Position numbers and translations under genes: made by a program. Shown here piece by piece: positions 9,398 through 18,337 of a DNA stretch of 64,000 nt. Numbering within the stretch: position 1 is the stretch's first letter; every line of letters begins with the position of its first letter. Under the pieces are notes generated by a model. That model made no database searches. It was not told the origin of the DNA and saw nothing but the letters and a program-made list of their open reading frames with translations. This stretch comes from Marinobacter bryozoorum (GTDB lineage: Bacteria; Pseudomonadota; Gammaproteobacteria; Pseudomonadales; Oleiphilaceae), in contig NZ_JAKZAH010000010.1 of the NCBI RefSeq assembly GCF_023156245.1, positions 38,369-102,368 on the forward strand, written 5' to 3'.

Positions 9398-10165
9398 ATG
9401 AATGCATCCAACATCACCGGCACCAACACGATGGATACCGACGAGCTGAAGAAAGCCGAATGGAAAGTCCGTACCGAGCTGGCCGCCGCCTATCGCCTGG
9501 TCGCCCTGTACGGCTGGGAAGACCTGGTGTTCACCCACCTGTCTGCGCGGGTACCGGGGCCGGATCATCACTTCCTGATCAACCCCTATGGGCTGCTGTT
9601 CCACGAGATCACCGCGTCATCGCTGGTGAAGGTGGACAAGGAGGGCCAGGTGGTCGAAGCCGGCGGTATCGACCGGGTCAACCCGGCTGGCTTTACCATC
9701 CACAGTGCGGTTCATATGGGTCGCGATGACGCCCACGCCGTGATGCACGTCCATGCCGCCGACAGTGTGGCCGTATCCGCCCACAAGGAAGGCCTGCTAC
9801 CCCTGAGCCAAACCGCCATGCTTTGCCTGGATCACCTGGCGTATCACGACTATGAAGGGGTCGCCCTGAACCTGGATGAACGGGAACGACTGATCCGGGA
9901 TATCGGCGACAAGAACATGCTGATGCTTCGCAACCACGGCATACTGACCGCTGGCAGTTCCGTACCAGAGTGCTTTACCTACCTGTACTTCCTGATGAAG
10001 GCCTGTGAAATCCAGGTGCGCACACCGGCACCCTATTGCCTGCCATCACAGCAAGCCATCGAGACCACCCGTGAGCAATCCCAGTCACTGGGCAAGGCTG
10101 CGGCCCTGACCTGGCCGGCGCTGATCCGCCTGCTGGACAGCAAGAACCCGGGCTACGCTGTCTGA
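9398..10165 (+). CDS. Class II aldolase/adducin-family protein
   Basis: A 255-residue cytosolic protein of the class II aldolase/adducin fold, a family of Zn-dependent aldolases and epimerases. The metal-site histidines are visible in VMHVHAADS, and a third in LRNHGILTAG, with an AMLCLDHLAYHDYEG segment between. The ATG at 9398 has an AGAGGA box nine bases upstream; the frame stays open further upstream but that part overlaps the preceding gene. It has its own terminator and no clear pathway link. The substrate cannot be assigned. Confidence 0.88.
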   Translation: MNASNITGTNTMDTDELKKAEWKVRTELAAAYRLVALYGWEDLVFTHLSARVPGPDHHFLINPYGLLFHEITASSLVKVDKEGQVVEAGGIDRVNPAGFTIHSAVHMGRDDAHAVMHVHAADSVAVSAHKEGLLPLSQTAMLCLDHLAYHDYEGVALNLDERERLIRDIGDKNMLMLRNHGILTAGSSVPECFTYLYFLMKACEIQVRTPAPYCLPSQQAIETTREQSQSLGKAAALTWPALIRLLDSKNPGYAV

Positions 10166-10194
10166 TTAACCTGCCGGTCGCACTGGCAAAATGT

Positions 10195-10226
10195 AAAAAG
10201 GGGTAGCAATCAGCTACCCCTTTTTC
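10195..10226. terminator. Bidirectional terminator between convergent genes
   Basis: AAAAAGGGGTAGC and GCTACCCCTTTTT form a perfect 13-bp stem around AATCA, with A and T runs on both sides. It serves the aldolase gene and the opposing crotonase gene. Confidence 0.93.
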
Positions 10227-10238
10227 ATAGCGGAAGTC

Positions 10239-10979
10239 TTACTTCTTTCCCATACGGGCCAGCGCCGCATGGCAATCATCCGAGCGCAGTCGCTCGGAGA
10301 AGACCTCACGCTCGCGCTCCAGGGCATCCTTGGTCATGGCTTTCCACGGTGCTTTCATCAGTCGCTTGCTGGCCCTGAGGGCCTCACGGGGCTTACCAGC
10401 AAGCTTTTCGGCCGCAGAAAAGGCTTCTTCCAGGGCCTTACCGTCAGCCACCGTGCGGCTGATCAGGCCGATCTCGGCCGCTTCGGTAGCGCTGAGAACA
10501 TCCCCCATCAACAACAGATCCGCCGCCTTGCGGGCGCCCAGGTGAAGCGGCATGGTCACGGTCGAGGCCGCTTCCGGCACCAGCCCCAGGTCCACAAACG
10601 CGGTCTTGAAGCGTGTCGACTCACCTGCATAGACCCCGTCTACATGCAGCAGCATGGTGGTTCCGATGCCGATGGCCAGGCCCTCGGCAGCAATCAGTAC
10701 CGGCGTGTCGCAGTTCATCAGGGTTTCAATAAAGGCCAGGCCGGCGGAGGGCTTTGGATTGGTATCCGTGGCACGGGCACGGAAGTCATCCAGGTCATTG
10801 CCAGCGGTAAACACACCGCCATCACCGCTGATGACAATGGCGTTGACGGATTCATCGGCCGCTGCCTGTTCGACAGCTTCGGACAGGGCCGTATACATAT
10901 CCCGGGTCAGGGCATTTTTCTTCTCGGGGCGGGAAATCAACAGGTGGACAAAGCCGTTCTTCTTTTCAGTCTTGATCAT
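10239..10979 (-). CDS. Enoyl-CoA hydratase/isomerase family protein, isomerase-like active site
   Basis: A 246-residue crotonase-fold protein. The oxyanion-hole motifs VFTAGNDL (about 56-63) and GLAIGIG (100-106) are present. The second catalytic glutamate is conserved at E137 (LGLVPEAAST), but the position of the first hydratase glutamate reads TTM after GIG, so the site looks more like a delta3,delta2-enoyl-CoA isomerase than a true hydratase. The ATG at 10979 is preceded by TGGAGG four bases upstream. It is divergent from an amidase. Annotation as hydratase alone would be misleading. Confidence 0.85.
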   Translation of the reverse strand: MIKTEKKNGFVHLLISRPEKKNALTRDMYTALSEAVEQAAADESVNAIVISGDGGVFTAGNDLDDFRARATDTNPKPSAGLAFIETLMNCDTPVLIAAEGLAIGIGTTMLLHVDGVYAGESTRFKTAFVDLGLVPEAASTVTMPLHLGARKAADLLLMGDVLSATEAAEIGLISRTVADGKALEEAFSAAEKLAGKPREALRASKRLMKAPWKAMTKDALEREREVFSERLRSDDCHAALARMGKK

Positions 10980-11082
10980 GTAGCCTCCAGGCGGCATCAA
11001 AATTTCGGAATACTGTTTCACAAAACGACCGGATATTCTATGTTCGTCACTCCCACACGAAAACAACCACAACGGAGCTACC

Positions 11083-12537
11083 ATGGACTTCCACAAGCTA
11101 TCCGCCTTTGAGCTGGCCAGGGGCATCAAGGCCCGCGAATACACCAGTGAACAGGTGCTGGACCACTTCCTTGAACGCATCCGACGCTATAACCCGGCCC
11201 TGAACGCCGTTGTCGTAATAAAGGAAGCGCAGGCGAGGGAGCAGGCGCAGGCTGCTGACACGGCCGCCGCAGAGGGTCGTGACCTGGGCCCGCTCCATGG
11301 CGTACCCATGACCATCAAGGAAACCTTCGAAATCGAAGGCTGGCCCACCACGGCGGGTCACAAGGGCTACCAGGACCATATCTCTCCCCGCACCGCCGTC
11401 GCGGTGCAGCGACTGTTGGATGCCGGCGCCATTGTCTTCGGCAAGACCAATGTGCCGGAGTTCGCCGGTGACCTGCAGTCTTTCAATGAGATATACGGCA
11501 CCACCAACAATCCGTGGAACACCGACCTCACCCCCGGCGGGTCGTCCGGTGGCGCTGCGGCAGCCCTGGCCGCAGGCCTGACACCGCTGGAACTGGGCAG
11601 TGATATCGGCGGCTCAATTCGCACCCCGGCTGCCTTCTGCGGCATCTATGGCCTGAAGACCACATCCGGGCTGGTTCCCATGCGGGGCCATGTACCGGGC
11701 GCGCCCGGCAGTGTGGCAAAGCGGGATATGGGTGTGGGCGGCCCACTCGCCCGGCACCTGGATGATTTAGAGGCAGAGCTGGACCTGCTGTCTGGCCCCG
11801 ATGACGACATGGCCCCCTGGCAGGTGAACCTGCCCCCCACCAGCGGGAAATCCCTGGAGGAATACCGCTTCGCCACCTGGCTCAATGACGACTGGGCACC
11901 GGTAGACAACGAAGTACTGAGCGCGCTGGTGGGTTTCTGTGACGGACTGAAGTCCCTCGGTGCCCACCTGGAAGACGCCCAGCCGGAGGGCCTGACCCTG
12001 GAGAACAACCACCGCCTCTACTACCACCTGCTCGGTGGTGTCATGAGCCAGGGCCTGCCGCAGAAGGTTCGGGACCGCCTGGCGAAACTGGCCGACGAAG
12101 AAGGCGACGACTATCCCCACCGCTTTGCCCGTGGTGCATTACAAAGTCACGGCGAATGGCTGCAGACGGACGAGGAACGGGCAAAGCTCCAGCGCACCTG
12201 GGCCCGCTTCTTCGAAGACCATGATCTGCTCATCTGCCCGGTCACCAATACCCTGCCGTTTCCCCATAACCAGGAGACCTCGGCGATGGCACGTACCCTG
12301 ACCATTAACGGCAAGCAGGAGCCATACCTGGATGTTACCGTCTGGGCAGGCGTGGCAATGGTCGTGGGACTGCCCGCCATCAGCTTCCCGGTGGGCTTCG
12401 GCGACGACGGCCTGCCCCGGGCGGTCCAGATTATTGGCCCCGCCTGGAGCGAGAAAACCCTCATCGATGTGGCACGAAAGGTCCAGTCCAGGCTGTTCCC
12501 GGAGGGACTGCCCTGGCCAGAGCTTGAGCAGTCGTAG
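11083..12537 (+). CDS. Amidase signature family hydrolase
   Basis: A 484-residue amidase that hydrolyses a carboxamide bond with the Ser-cisSer-Lys triad. K79 (PMTIKETF), the S154/S155 pair in GGSSGG and nucleophile S178 in DIGGSIR are all visible. No signal peptide, so cytosolic. It lies between the crotonase (divergent, 103 bp) and the TRAP transporter. The substrate is unknown; the surrounding acyl-CoA genes suggest an amide that releases a carboxylic acid for beta-oxidation. Confidence 0.92.
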   Translation: MDFHKLSAFELARGIKAREYTSEQVLDHFLERIRRYNPALNAVVVIKEAQAREQAQAADTAAAEGRDLGPLHGVPMTIKETFEIEGWPTTAGHKGYQDHISPRTAVAVQRLLDAGAIVFGKTNVPEFAGDLQSFNEIYGTTNNPWNTDLTPGGSSGGAAAALAAGLTPLELGSDIGGSIRTPAAFCGIYGLKTTSGLVPMRGHVPGAPGSVAKRDMGVGGPLARHLDDLEAELDLLSGPDDDMAPWQVNLPPTSGKSLEEYRFATWLNDDWAPVDNEVLSALVGFCDGLKSLGAHLEDAQPEGLTLENNHRLYYHLLGGVMSQGLPQKVRDRLAKLADEEGDDYPHRFARGALQSHGEWLQTDEERAKLQRTWARFFEDHDLLICPVTNTLPFPHNQETSAMARTLTINGKQEPYLDVTVWAGVAMVVGLPAISFPVGFGDDGLPRAVQIIGPAWSEKTLIDVARKVQSRLFPEGLPWPELEQS

Positions 12538-12731
12538 GGGCTGATCTGCCACATCGGCAGGACAAAACCCCTTGCATAAGCTATCTTTTCAACTGGGTCC
12601 GACGGGCATTATGCAACGCCGGGCCTTGCCGTCCCTGGCCCGGTTGCGACCAATGGCCAGACGACTGGTATTGCAAACGCTCGCTCGAATGCGATAAATT
12701 TGGGAAACGCGGATTCGTTCTGCAGTCACAA

Positions 12732-12748
12732 GTTTCGCCTGATGAAAT
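12732..12748. promoter_or_regulatory. Candidate operator upstream of TRAP operon, copy of the 3804 site
   Basis: GTTTCGCCTGATGAAAT differs at two positions from the site at 3804-3820. It lies about 50 bp before the dctP start, within the 259-bp gap that otherwise shows no coding signal. A shared regulator for thiolase-gcdH and the TRAP transporter is inferred. Confidence 0.5.
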
Positions 12749-12796
12749 TAATGACAGGATGTCCCCACAGGAAAACAACAAAGAGGTTAAGAAGTA

Positions 12797-13837
12797 ATGC
12801 TTAACAACGTTCGCAAAAAACTCACGGTATTTGCCTCGGCGCTTACCCTGGGCGTCTCCGCCGCCCTTGCTGTAACGCCGGCCGCCGCCCAGGAAACCTT
12901 TACCTGGAAGGTTCAGTCTCACTGGCCGGGTGCCTCCAGTTCCTACAAGGACAGCCTGGGTCGCCTGAAAGAGCAGCTGGAAGAGCGCTCCGACGGTCGC
13001 CTGAAGCTTCAGCTGTTCGAAGCCGGTTCCCTGTTCAAGGCCCAGGAGACCTTCAACGCGGTCAGCCGGGGCATCCTTGAGATGGGAACCATCTCTCCGT
13101 CCTACGCCTCTGACAAAATGACCCTGGCGGGCATCGCTTCCGGTCTGCCCTTTGCTTTCCGTAACGTCTGGGAAGCCGCCTATTTCCACCAGGCCCTGGG
13201 CTTTGAGGAAATGCTGCGCGAAGAAGCCGCCCAGCACGGCGTCTACTGGGCGACGGACAAGGTTTACCCCACCGAGATGGTGGTCAAGGAGCCGATTGAA
13301 AGCCTTGAGGACTTCGAGAGCCTGAAGATCCGCTCTTCCGGTGCCCTGCAGAAGTTCCTGACCGAAGCCGGTGCTGCTGCGTCCTATATCCCGGGCGGCG
13401 AACTGTACACCGCACTGGACTCCGGCATTGTCGACGGCGCGCACTGGGGTGCTGCCCAGGGTGCCTACTCCATGGCCCTGTACGAGATCGCCAAGTACCA
13501 CGTTCAGCCAGCCCTGAACATTGCCGGTACTGACGTTATCATCGTCAGCCAGAAGGCCATGGACAAGCTGCCGGAAGACCTTCAACAGCTGGTCAAGGAC
13601 GTGCTCCAGGAGCAGTTCTGGTACCGCACCAACGAGTACCTGTACAAGGAGCGCATCACCCTTGCCAAGGCTATCGCTGAGGAAGGTGTTGAAGTGAACA
13701 CCCTGCCGCAGGAAGTACAGGACCACCTGGTCCAGGTTGGCCAGGCCATGTGGGACGAGGAAGGCGAGCGTAGTGACAAGGCTGCCGAAGCCCTGTCCAT
13801 GCTCAAGAGCTACCTGAGCGACCTCGGCTACCTGTAA
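12797..13837 (+). CDS. dctP: TRAP transporter solute-binding protein, DctP family
   Basis: The 346-residue periplasmic receptor of a tripartite ATP-independent transporter. It has a signal peptide (KK near the start, hydrophobic core, cleavage after AAA around residue 31) and a DctP domain with the carboxylate-binding arginine region LKIRSSGALQKF and the GGELYTALDSGIVDGAHWG motif, which is close to 2-oxoacid/carboxylate-binding members such as TakP. It is followed by a hairpin and then by both membrane subunits. The ligand is likely a carboxylate, perhaps the substrate of the nearby beta-oxidation genes; this is inference. Confidence 0.92.
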   Translation: MLNNVRKKLTVFASALTLGVSAALAVTPAAAQETFTWKVQSHWPGASSSYKDSLGRLKEQLEERSDGRLKLQLFEAGSLFKAQETFNAVSRGILEMGTISPSYASDKMTLAGIASGLPFAFRNVWEAAYFHQALGFEEMLREEAAQHGVYWATDKVYPTEMVVKEPIESLEDFESLKIRSSGALQKFLTEAGAAASYIPGGELYTALDSGIVDGAHWGAAQGAYSMALYEIAKYHVQPALNIAGTDVIIVSQKAMDKLPEDLQQLVKDVLQEQFWYRTNEYLYKERITLAKAIAEEGVEVNTLPQEVQDHLVQVGQAMWDEEGERSDKAAEALSMLKSYLSDLGYL

Positions 13838-13851
13838 GTCAGTCCAAACCG

Positions 13852-13886
13852 GCCGGGGGCGCCTTAACGGGCCCCCGGCTTTTTAT
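13852..13886 (+). terminator. Hairpin-T-run between dctP and dctQ
   Basis: GCCGGGGGC pairs with GCCCCCGGC followed by TTTTTATT. It lies inside the operon, so it probably acts as a partial terminator that keeps the receptor more abundant than the membrane subunits. Confidence 0.88.
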
Positions 13887-13918
13887 TGCAAGCCACAAGA
13901 TTCCTCCCGGAGGATGCC

Positions 13919-14473
13919 ATGCGTGCCATCAGTGCATTCATGAACGGCGTCACCAGAATGAACAAGGCCATTGGCGTGGCCGTGTCTTTCCTGGTATTCG
14001 CCATGTTTGTGTTCATATTGCTGGAAGTCTTCCTGCGATATGCTTTCAACGCCCCTACCGTCTGGACCAACGAACTGACCCAGCTGTTGTTCGGTGCCTA
14101 TGCGGTGCTCTCCGGCGGATATCTACTGGCCCACCGTGGCCACGTCAATGTCGACCTGATCTATAGCCTGTTTGGCCCCCGCATGCAGGCCGCTATTGAT
14201 GTGTTCACGTCTATCCTGTTCTTCATCTTCACCCTTGCACTGCTGTACTTCGGCGTGGACATGGCACGGGAGTCCATCAGCAGCTGGGAAACCTCCTATT
14301 CTGCCTGGAACCCGCCGATCTGGCCGGTGAAGGCCTGCATACCCATTGGCACTGCCCTGCTGGTGCTGCAAGGCGTCGTCAAACTACTGGAAGACATCGC
14401 CATTGCGTGTAACCTGAGCTACTACCGGCCGGAGGACCATCCCGAGCATGATCCCAAGGGAGAGCAACTGTGA
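13919..14473 (+). CDS. dctQ: TRAP transporter small permease, DctQ family
   Basis: A 184-residue inner-membrane protein with four predicted helices, matching the DctQ family (motifs LEVFLRYAF and NELTQLLFGAYAVLSGGY). The ATG at 13919 has CCCGGAGG six bases upstream. Its last four bases overlap the GTG start of dctM, indicating translational coupling. Confidence 0.92.
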   Translation: MRAISAFMNGVTRMNKAIGVAVSFLVFAMFVFILLEVFLRYAFNAPTVWTNELTQLLFGAYAVLSGGYLLAHRGHVNVDLIYSLFGPRMQAAIDVFTSILFFIFTLALLYFGVDMARESISSWETSYSAWNPPIWPVKACIPIGTALLVLQGVVKLLEDIAIACNLSYYRPEDHPEHDPKGEQL

Positions 14474-15780
14474 GTACTGAAATCCTGACCCTGCTGTTTT
14501 TCGGCTCTCTCCTGCTGTTCGTTTTCCTCGGCCTGCCGCTGGCCTTTGTACTGGGTGGCGTATCGGTTGTCTTCCTGTATTTCACCTGGGGCTTTGACTC
14601 CTTCTACATGGTAGCTTCACAGATCTGGAGCACCATGGGCAGCTTTACCCTGGTTGCCATCCCACTGTTCGTCTTTATGGCGATGATTCTGGAGCGCACC
14701 GGTGTCGCCAAGGATCTGTACCGGGCCATGCACCTGTGGTTCGGCGGTCTGCGCGGCGGCCTGGCTATCGGCACCCTGGCCATCTGCGCCATTTTCGCCG
14801 CCATGGTCGGTATCAGTGGTGCCGCTGTGGTGGCCATGGGCACCATCGCCCTGCCGGCCATGCTGGCCCGAGGCTACGACCGCAGCATGTGTCTCGGCGT
14901 TATTAACACTGGCGGCGGCTGGGGCATCCTGATTCCCCCCAGCATCATGATGATCCTATATGCCCTGATCAGTGGCGTATCGGTGGGCAAGATGTTTGCC
15001 GCCGGCATTCTCCCGGGCATCCTTTTAATGGTTCTGACGGCCACCTACATCCTGATTCGCAGCAACCTCCAGCCCCACCTGGCGCCGGCGCTACCCCCCG
15101 AGGAGCGTGGCACCTTGCGGGAAAAGCTGGTTTCACTTCGGTCAGTGGCCCTGCCCATCCTCATTGTGGTGATGGTACTGGGCTCGATCATGGGCGGCAT
15201 CACCACGCCTACCGAGGCCGCCGCCATGGGCGTGCTTGGTTCACTGATTGCAGCAGCGGTCTATCGCAAGCTGGATTTCGCGCTACTCAAGGAAGCGTCC
15301 ATCCGCACCTTCAAGCTGTCCGGCATGATCATGTGGATTCTGTTCGCTGCCCACGCCTTCAGCGCCGCCTACCAAAGCATGGGGGCCCAGGGCATGATCG
15401 AGGGCTTCATTACCCAGATTCCGGGCGGCCCCTGGGGCATTATCATTGCCATGATGCTGATCACCTTCATACTTGGCATGGTACTGGACCCCGTCGGTAT
15501 CATGCTGATCACCCTGCCGGTATTCCTGCCCATCGTGGAGTCCCTCGGGTTTGATCCAGTGTGGTTCGGCATCCTGTTCGTCATCAACATGGAAATTGGC
15601 TACATGACGCCCCCGTTCGGTTTCAACCTCTTCTACCTGAAGGGCATAGTGCCGCCAGACATCACCATGAAGGATATCTACAAGTCGGTGATACCCTTCG
15701 TGATTGTCGAGATTATCGGCCTTGTATTGCTGATGATCTTCCCGGAGATTGTTACCTACCTGCCCGAGCTTCTGTTCTGA
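14470..15780 (+). CDS. dctM: TRAP transporter large permease, DctM family
   Basis: The 436-residue transport subunit, with about twelve membrane helices, that uses the Na+ gradient to import the ligand delivered by DctP. Family motifs GGWGILIPPS, GGITTPTEAAAMG and NMEIGYMTPPFGFNLFYLKG are intact. It starts at a GTG overlapping the dctQ stop (GTGA) and is closed by a terminator at 15801. Confidence 0.94.
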   Translation: MSTEILTLLFFGSLLLFVFLGLPLAFVLGGVSVVFLYFTWGFDSFYMVASQIWSTMGSFTLVAIPLFVFMAMILERTGVAKDLYRAMHLWFGGLRGGLAIGTLAICAIFAAMVGISGAAVVAMGTIALPAMLARGYDRSMCLGVINTGGGWGILIPPSIMMILYALISGVSVGKMFAAGILPGILLMVLTATYILIRSNLQPHLAPALPPEERGTLREKLVSLRSVALPILIVVMVLGSIMGGITTPTEAAAMGVLGSLIAAAVYRKLDFALLKEASIRTFKLSGMIMWILFAAHAFSAAYQSMGAQGMIEGFITQIPGGPWGIIIAMMLITFILGMVLDPVGIMLITLPVFLPIVESLGFDPVWFGILFVINMEIGYMTPPFGFNLFYLKGIVPPDITMKDIYKSVIPFVIVEIIGLVLLMIFPEIVTYLPELLF

Positions 15781-15800
15781 CAGGCAACCAGGTGACCACA

Positions 15801-15834
15801 ACGCCGGCACCCGCAAGGGTCCGGCGTTTTTTTT
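15801..15834 (+). terminator. Rho-independent terminator after the TRAP operon
   Basis: ACGCCGG(C)ACCC pairs with GGGTCCGGCGT with one bulge, followed by eight T. Confidence 0.9.
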
Positions 15835-15972
15835 GGCCGGCCGGTAGCAAATCGTTACCAAAACCTACCCAAACAGCCTTGAGCCCGAACCCAGCCTGGC
15901 TTTAACTGGCATGCAGGGACCTGCTGGTCGGGTTCAACTGACCCGAATACCCGGGAATCGGCCAACAAAGAC

Positions 15973-15999
15973 TAAAAAATAACGCCGGGCGGCCGATAA
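15973..15999 (+). promoter_or_regulatory. Sigma-28 (FliA) promoter of the HBM chemoreceptor
   Basis: TAAAAAAT, an 11-nt spacer and GCCGATAA match the flagellar sigma-28 consensus (TAAA-N15-GCCGATAA) exactly in its defined positions. It is 49 bp upstream of the chemoreceptor start, placing that gene in the late flagellar regulon. Confidence 0.9.
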
Positions 16000-16047
16000 C
16001 CTCTACAACATTCGATTCACCAATAATAATACTGGCCGGAGCCGTAC

Positions 16048-17910
16048 ATGCGTCTGCTTCAGAAAATCTCCAACCTCAACCTCTCCCTGGGCATGAAAAT
16101 GGGCTCGGGGTTCGCCTTGCTGATCGTGCTGACCATCGTGGTAGGGGCCACCGGGTTCATTGCACTAGGCCAGTTCGGTGACCGGGCCGGTATCGTGGCA
16201 GACGCATCGGCCATCGAGGCAGACCTGCTGCAAGCACGGCAGGACGAGAAAAACTTCCTGATTCGTGGTGAACAGAGCTATGTCGAGGAAGCCATCGCCA
16301 ATACCCGCCAGGCATCGGACCGGGCAGAAGCCCTGAAAGGCAGGCTGGTTGTGCCCGAAGACCATGACCGTATCGATCAGATTCGCCAGGGTATTCAGGC
16401 ATACGAACAACAACTGCAGGATCTGGTGCAAGTACGGACACTGCGGGATGAGCGCCTGGAAGAGCTTGAGCTGGCCGTACGCGGCGTCACCGGCGGCTTC
16501 GCCTCCGAAGACAGCCTGTATGCTACCAACGCAGCCATCCAGCAGATGCGCCGGAACGAGGGCAACTTCCTGGTGGAGAACGAGCAGGAAGCCGTGGAAA
16601 GATTCCGCGCCTCCGGTGAGCGGGCAGTCCGAACCATTGATTCCTCATTCCTGGATAAAAACGTCAAAAGTGCCCTGAAGGACCTGCTGGTTCGTTACAT
16701 CGAGGTATTCAACACGGTCGTGGAAGCTGAGAACCAGACCCAGTCCCTTCAGGAGCAGATGGTGGGAACGGCACGGGATACCCTGGCTACGGCGGTAGAA
16801 CTCCAGGAAACCCAGCAACAGAAGATGGAAGACGAGCGTACTACGGCATCGATGGTGATTGTTGCCGTGGTCCTGGTGATTGTATTGCTTGGCGCAGCCA
16901 TCGCCTGGATCCTGACCCGCAACATCACCCGCCCGATCCACCAGGCTGTAGCGCTGGCGAAACGAGTGGCGGACGGCGACCTGCAGGAAACCGTCACCAG
17001 CGATCGGGGTGACGAACTGGGCCAACTTCTGTCGGCTCTCGGCAGTATGGTCACGAGCCTGCGGGAACTGGTCAAACACATCAATTCCAGCGCCACCAAC
17101 ATTGCCTCGTCCGCTGAGGAACTGTCTACCGTCACCAGCGAAACCAGTCAGGGCGTCACCCAGCAGCGGGACCAGACTGACCAGGTGGCCACGGCGATGA
17201 ACGAGATGGTCGCAACGGTTAACGATGTGGCCCGCAGTGCCGAAGAGGCCTTCAGTGCCGCCAACACCGCCAATGAGAAGGCTGCCGCCGGCGAATCCGC
17301 CGTTGAGGAAACCCTCTCCTACGTCAGCGAGCTGAATACCCAGGTCGAACAGGTCATGGAGCGCCTGCGCAGCCTGCAAAAAGACAGCGAGAATATCGGG
17401 ACGGTACTGGATGTGATCAAGTCCGTCGCCGAACAGACCAACCTGCTGGCCCTGAACGCTGCCATCGAGGCCGCCCGGGCTGGCGAGCAGGGGCGTGGCT
17501 TTGCGGTAGTCGCTGATGAGGTGCGCTCCCTGGCCCAGCGCACCCAGAGTTCGGCTTCCGAGATTGAAACGCTGATTTCCAACCTGGTGAACAGCACCGA
17601 GGATTCGGTAGATACCATGGAGCGGGGCACCACGCTGGCTGGCCAGACTTTGGACAGCGCCCGCACGACCGGCGAGACCATTCGGGAGATTGCGGCAGCG
17701 GTGGGCAATATCAGCCAGTTCAATAGCCAGATTGCCACGGCAGCGGAGCAGCAGACGTCGGTGGCTGAGGACATCAACCAGAATGTCACCCAGATTCGCG
17801 ATGTGAGTGACCAGTCCGCCACGGCAGCTGAGCAGATTTCCAGTTCCAGCAATGAGTTGGCCAGGTTGGGTGAGGATCTGAGCAGCCAGGTCGCTCGCTT
17901 CCGGCTGTAA
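16048..17910 (+). CDS. Methyl-accepting chemotaxis protein with a double helical-bundle (HBM-like) sensor
   Basis: A 620-residue transmembrane chemoreceptor. TM1 is about residues 15-42, a long all-helical periplasmic domain covers about 45-270, TM2 about 271-292, then HAMP and a C-terminal signalling domain with the hallmark hairpin [20 protein letters not shown]. The periplasmic part contains two similar segments ([12 protein letters not shown] and [12 protein letters not shown]), as in HBM sensors such as McpS, which bind TCA-cycle acids. The ligand is not predictable with certainty. A sigma-28 promoter precedes it and a terminator follows. Confidence 0.93.
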   Translation: MRLLQKISNLNLSLGMKMGSGFALLIVLTIVVGATGFIALGQFGDRAGIVADASAIEADLLQARQDEKNFLIRGEQSYVEEAIANTRQASDRAEALKGRLVVPEDHDRIDQIRQGIQAYEQQLQDLVQVRTLRDERLEELELAVRGVTGGFASEDSLYATNAAIQQMRRNEGNFLVENEQEAVERFRASGERAVRTIDSSFLDKNVKSALKDLLVRYIEVFNTVVEAENQTQSLQEQMVGTARDTLATAVELQETQQQKMEDERTTASMVIVAVVLVIVLLGAAIAWILTRNITRPIHQAVALAKRVADGDLQETVTSDRGDELGQLLSALGSMVTSLRELVKHINSSATNIASSAEELSTVTSETSQGVTQQRDQTDQVATAMNEMVATVNDVARSAEEAFSAANTANEKAAAGESAVEETLSYVSELNTQVEQVMERLRSLQKDSENIGTVLDVIKSVAEQTNLLALNAAIEAARAGEQGRGFAVVADEVRSLAQRTQSSASEIETLISNLVNSTEDSVDTMERGTTLAGQTLDSARTTGETIREIAAAVGNISQFNSQIATAAEQQTSVAEDINQNVTQIRDVSDQSATAAEQISSSSNELARLGEDLSSQVARFRL

Positions 17911-17928
17911 CAGGCCATCGCCAGAATA

Positions 17929-17960
17929 GCCGTGGGTCTGAAGGGGCCCGCGGCTTTTTA
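17929..17960 (+). terminator. Rho-independent terminator after the HBM chemoreceptor
   Basis: GCCGTGGG pairs with CCCGCGGC (one G-T pair) and is followed by five T and an AT-rich tail. Confidence 0.85.
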
Positions 17961-17991
17961 TTGTAAAGCGTTAAAGACGGAACTCCGTGCA

Positions 17992-18067
17992 GCAGCTTCC
18001 AGGTAACCACTTTCGAAACGAGAACCCTGTTCTCTGACTGTTTCGAAAGTGGTTACCTGGAAGCTGC
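17992..18067 (+). repeat. Foldback unit 1: perfect 28-bp stem
   Basis: Arms 17992-18019 and 18040-18067 are perfect reverse complements over 28 bp. The 20-nt loop (18020-18039) reads GAGAACCCTGTTCTCTGACT and holds a 6-bp inner stem. Confidence 0.93.
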
Positions 18068-18100
18068 CCATCCTTGGCGTCGTGTCTCCCGCAAAGAGGT

Positions 18101-18164
18101 TTCGGGGACCTTTCTTTGAAACAGTAAGAAAACAGGGTTTTCGTTTCAAAGAAAGGTCCCCGAA
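18101..18164 (-). repeat. Foldback unit 2: perfect 22-bp stem, reversed core
   Basis: Arms 18101-18122 and 18143-18164 pair perfectly over 22 bp. The loop read on the minus strand is GAAAACCCTGTTTTCTTACT: the inner stem has changed from GAGAAC/GTTCTC to GAAAAC/GTTTTC, a compensatory change. Confidence 0.93.
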
Positions 18165-18205
18165 GCCGCTGTATCGCCGATCTCCACCGGACCATTCCCG
18201 CCAGA

Positions 18206-18277
18206 GGGTCCGGCTAGTGTCCTTCGAAACAGTCAGGAAAACGAAGTTTTTCGTTTCGAAGGACACTAGCCGGACCC
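18206..18277 (-). repeat. Foldback unit 3: perfect 25-bp stem, reversed core
   Basis: Arms 18206-18230 and 18253-18277 pair perfectly over 25 bp. The 22-nt loop again ends in the conserved TGACT when read on the minus strand. Confidence 0.93.
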
Positions 18278-18337
18278 GATCCATCAGGAAGCACCCGTTA
18301 CCTGCCTGCAGGTCCGCTCATATCTCCGGTGCAAAAC

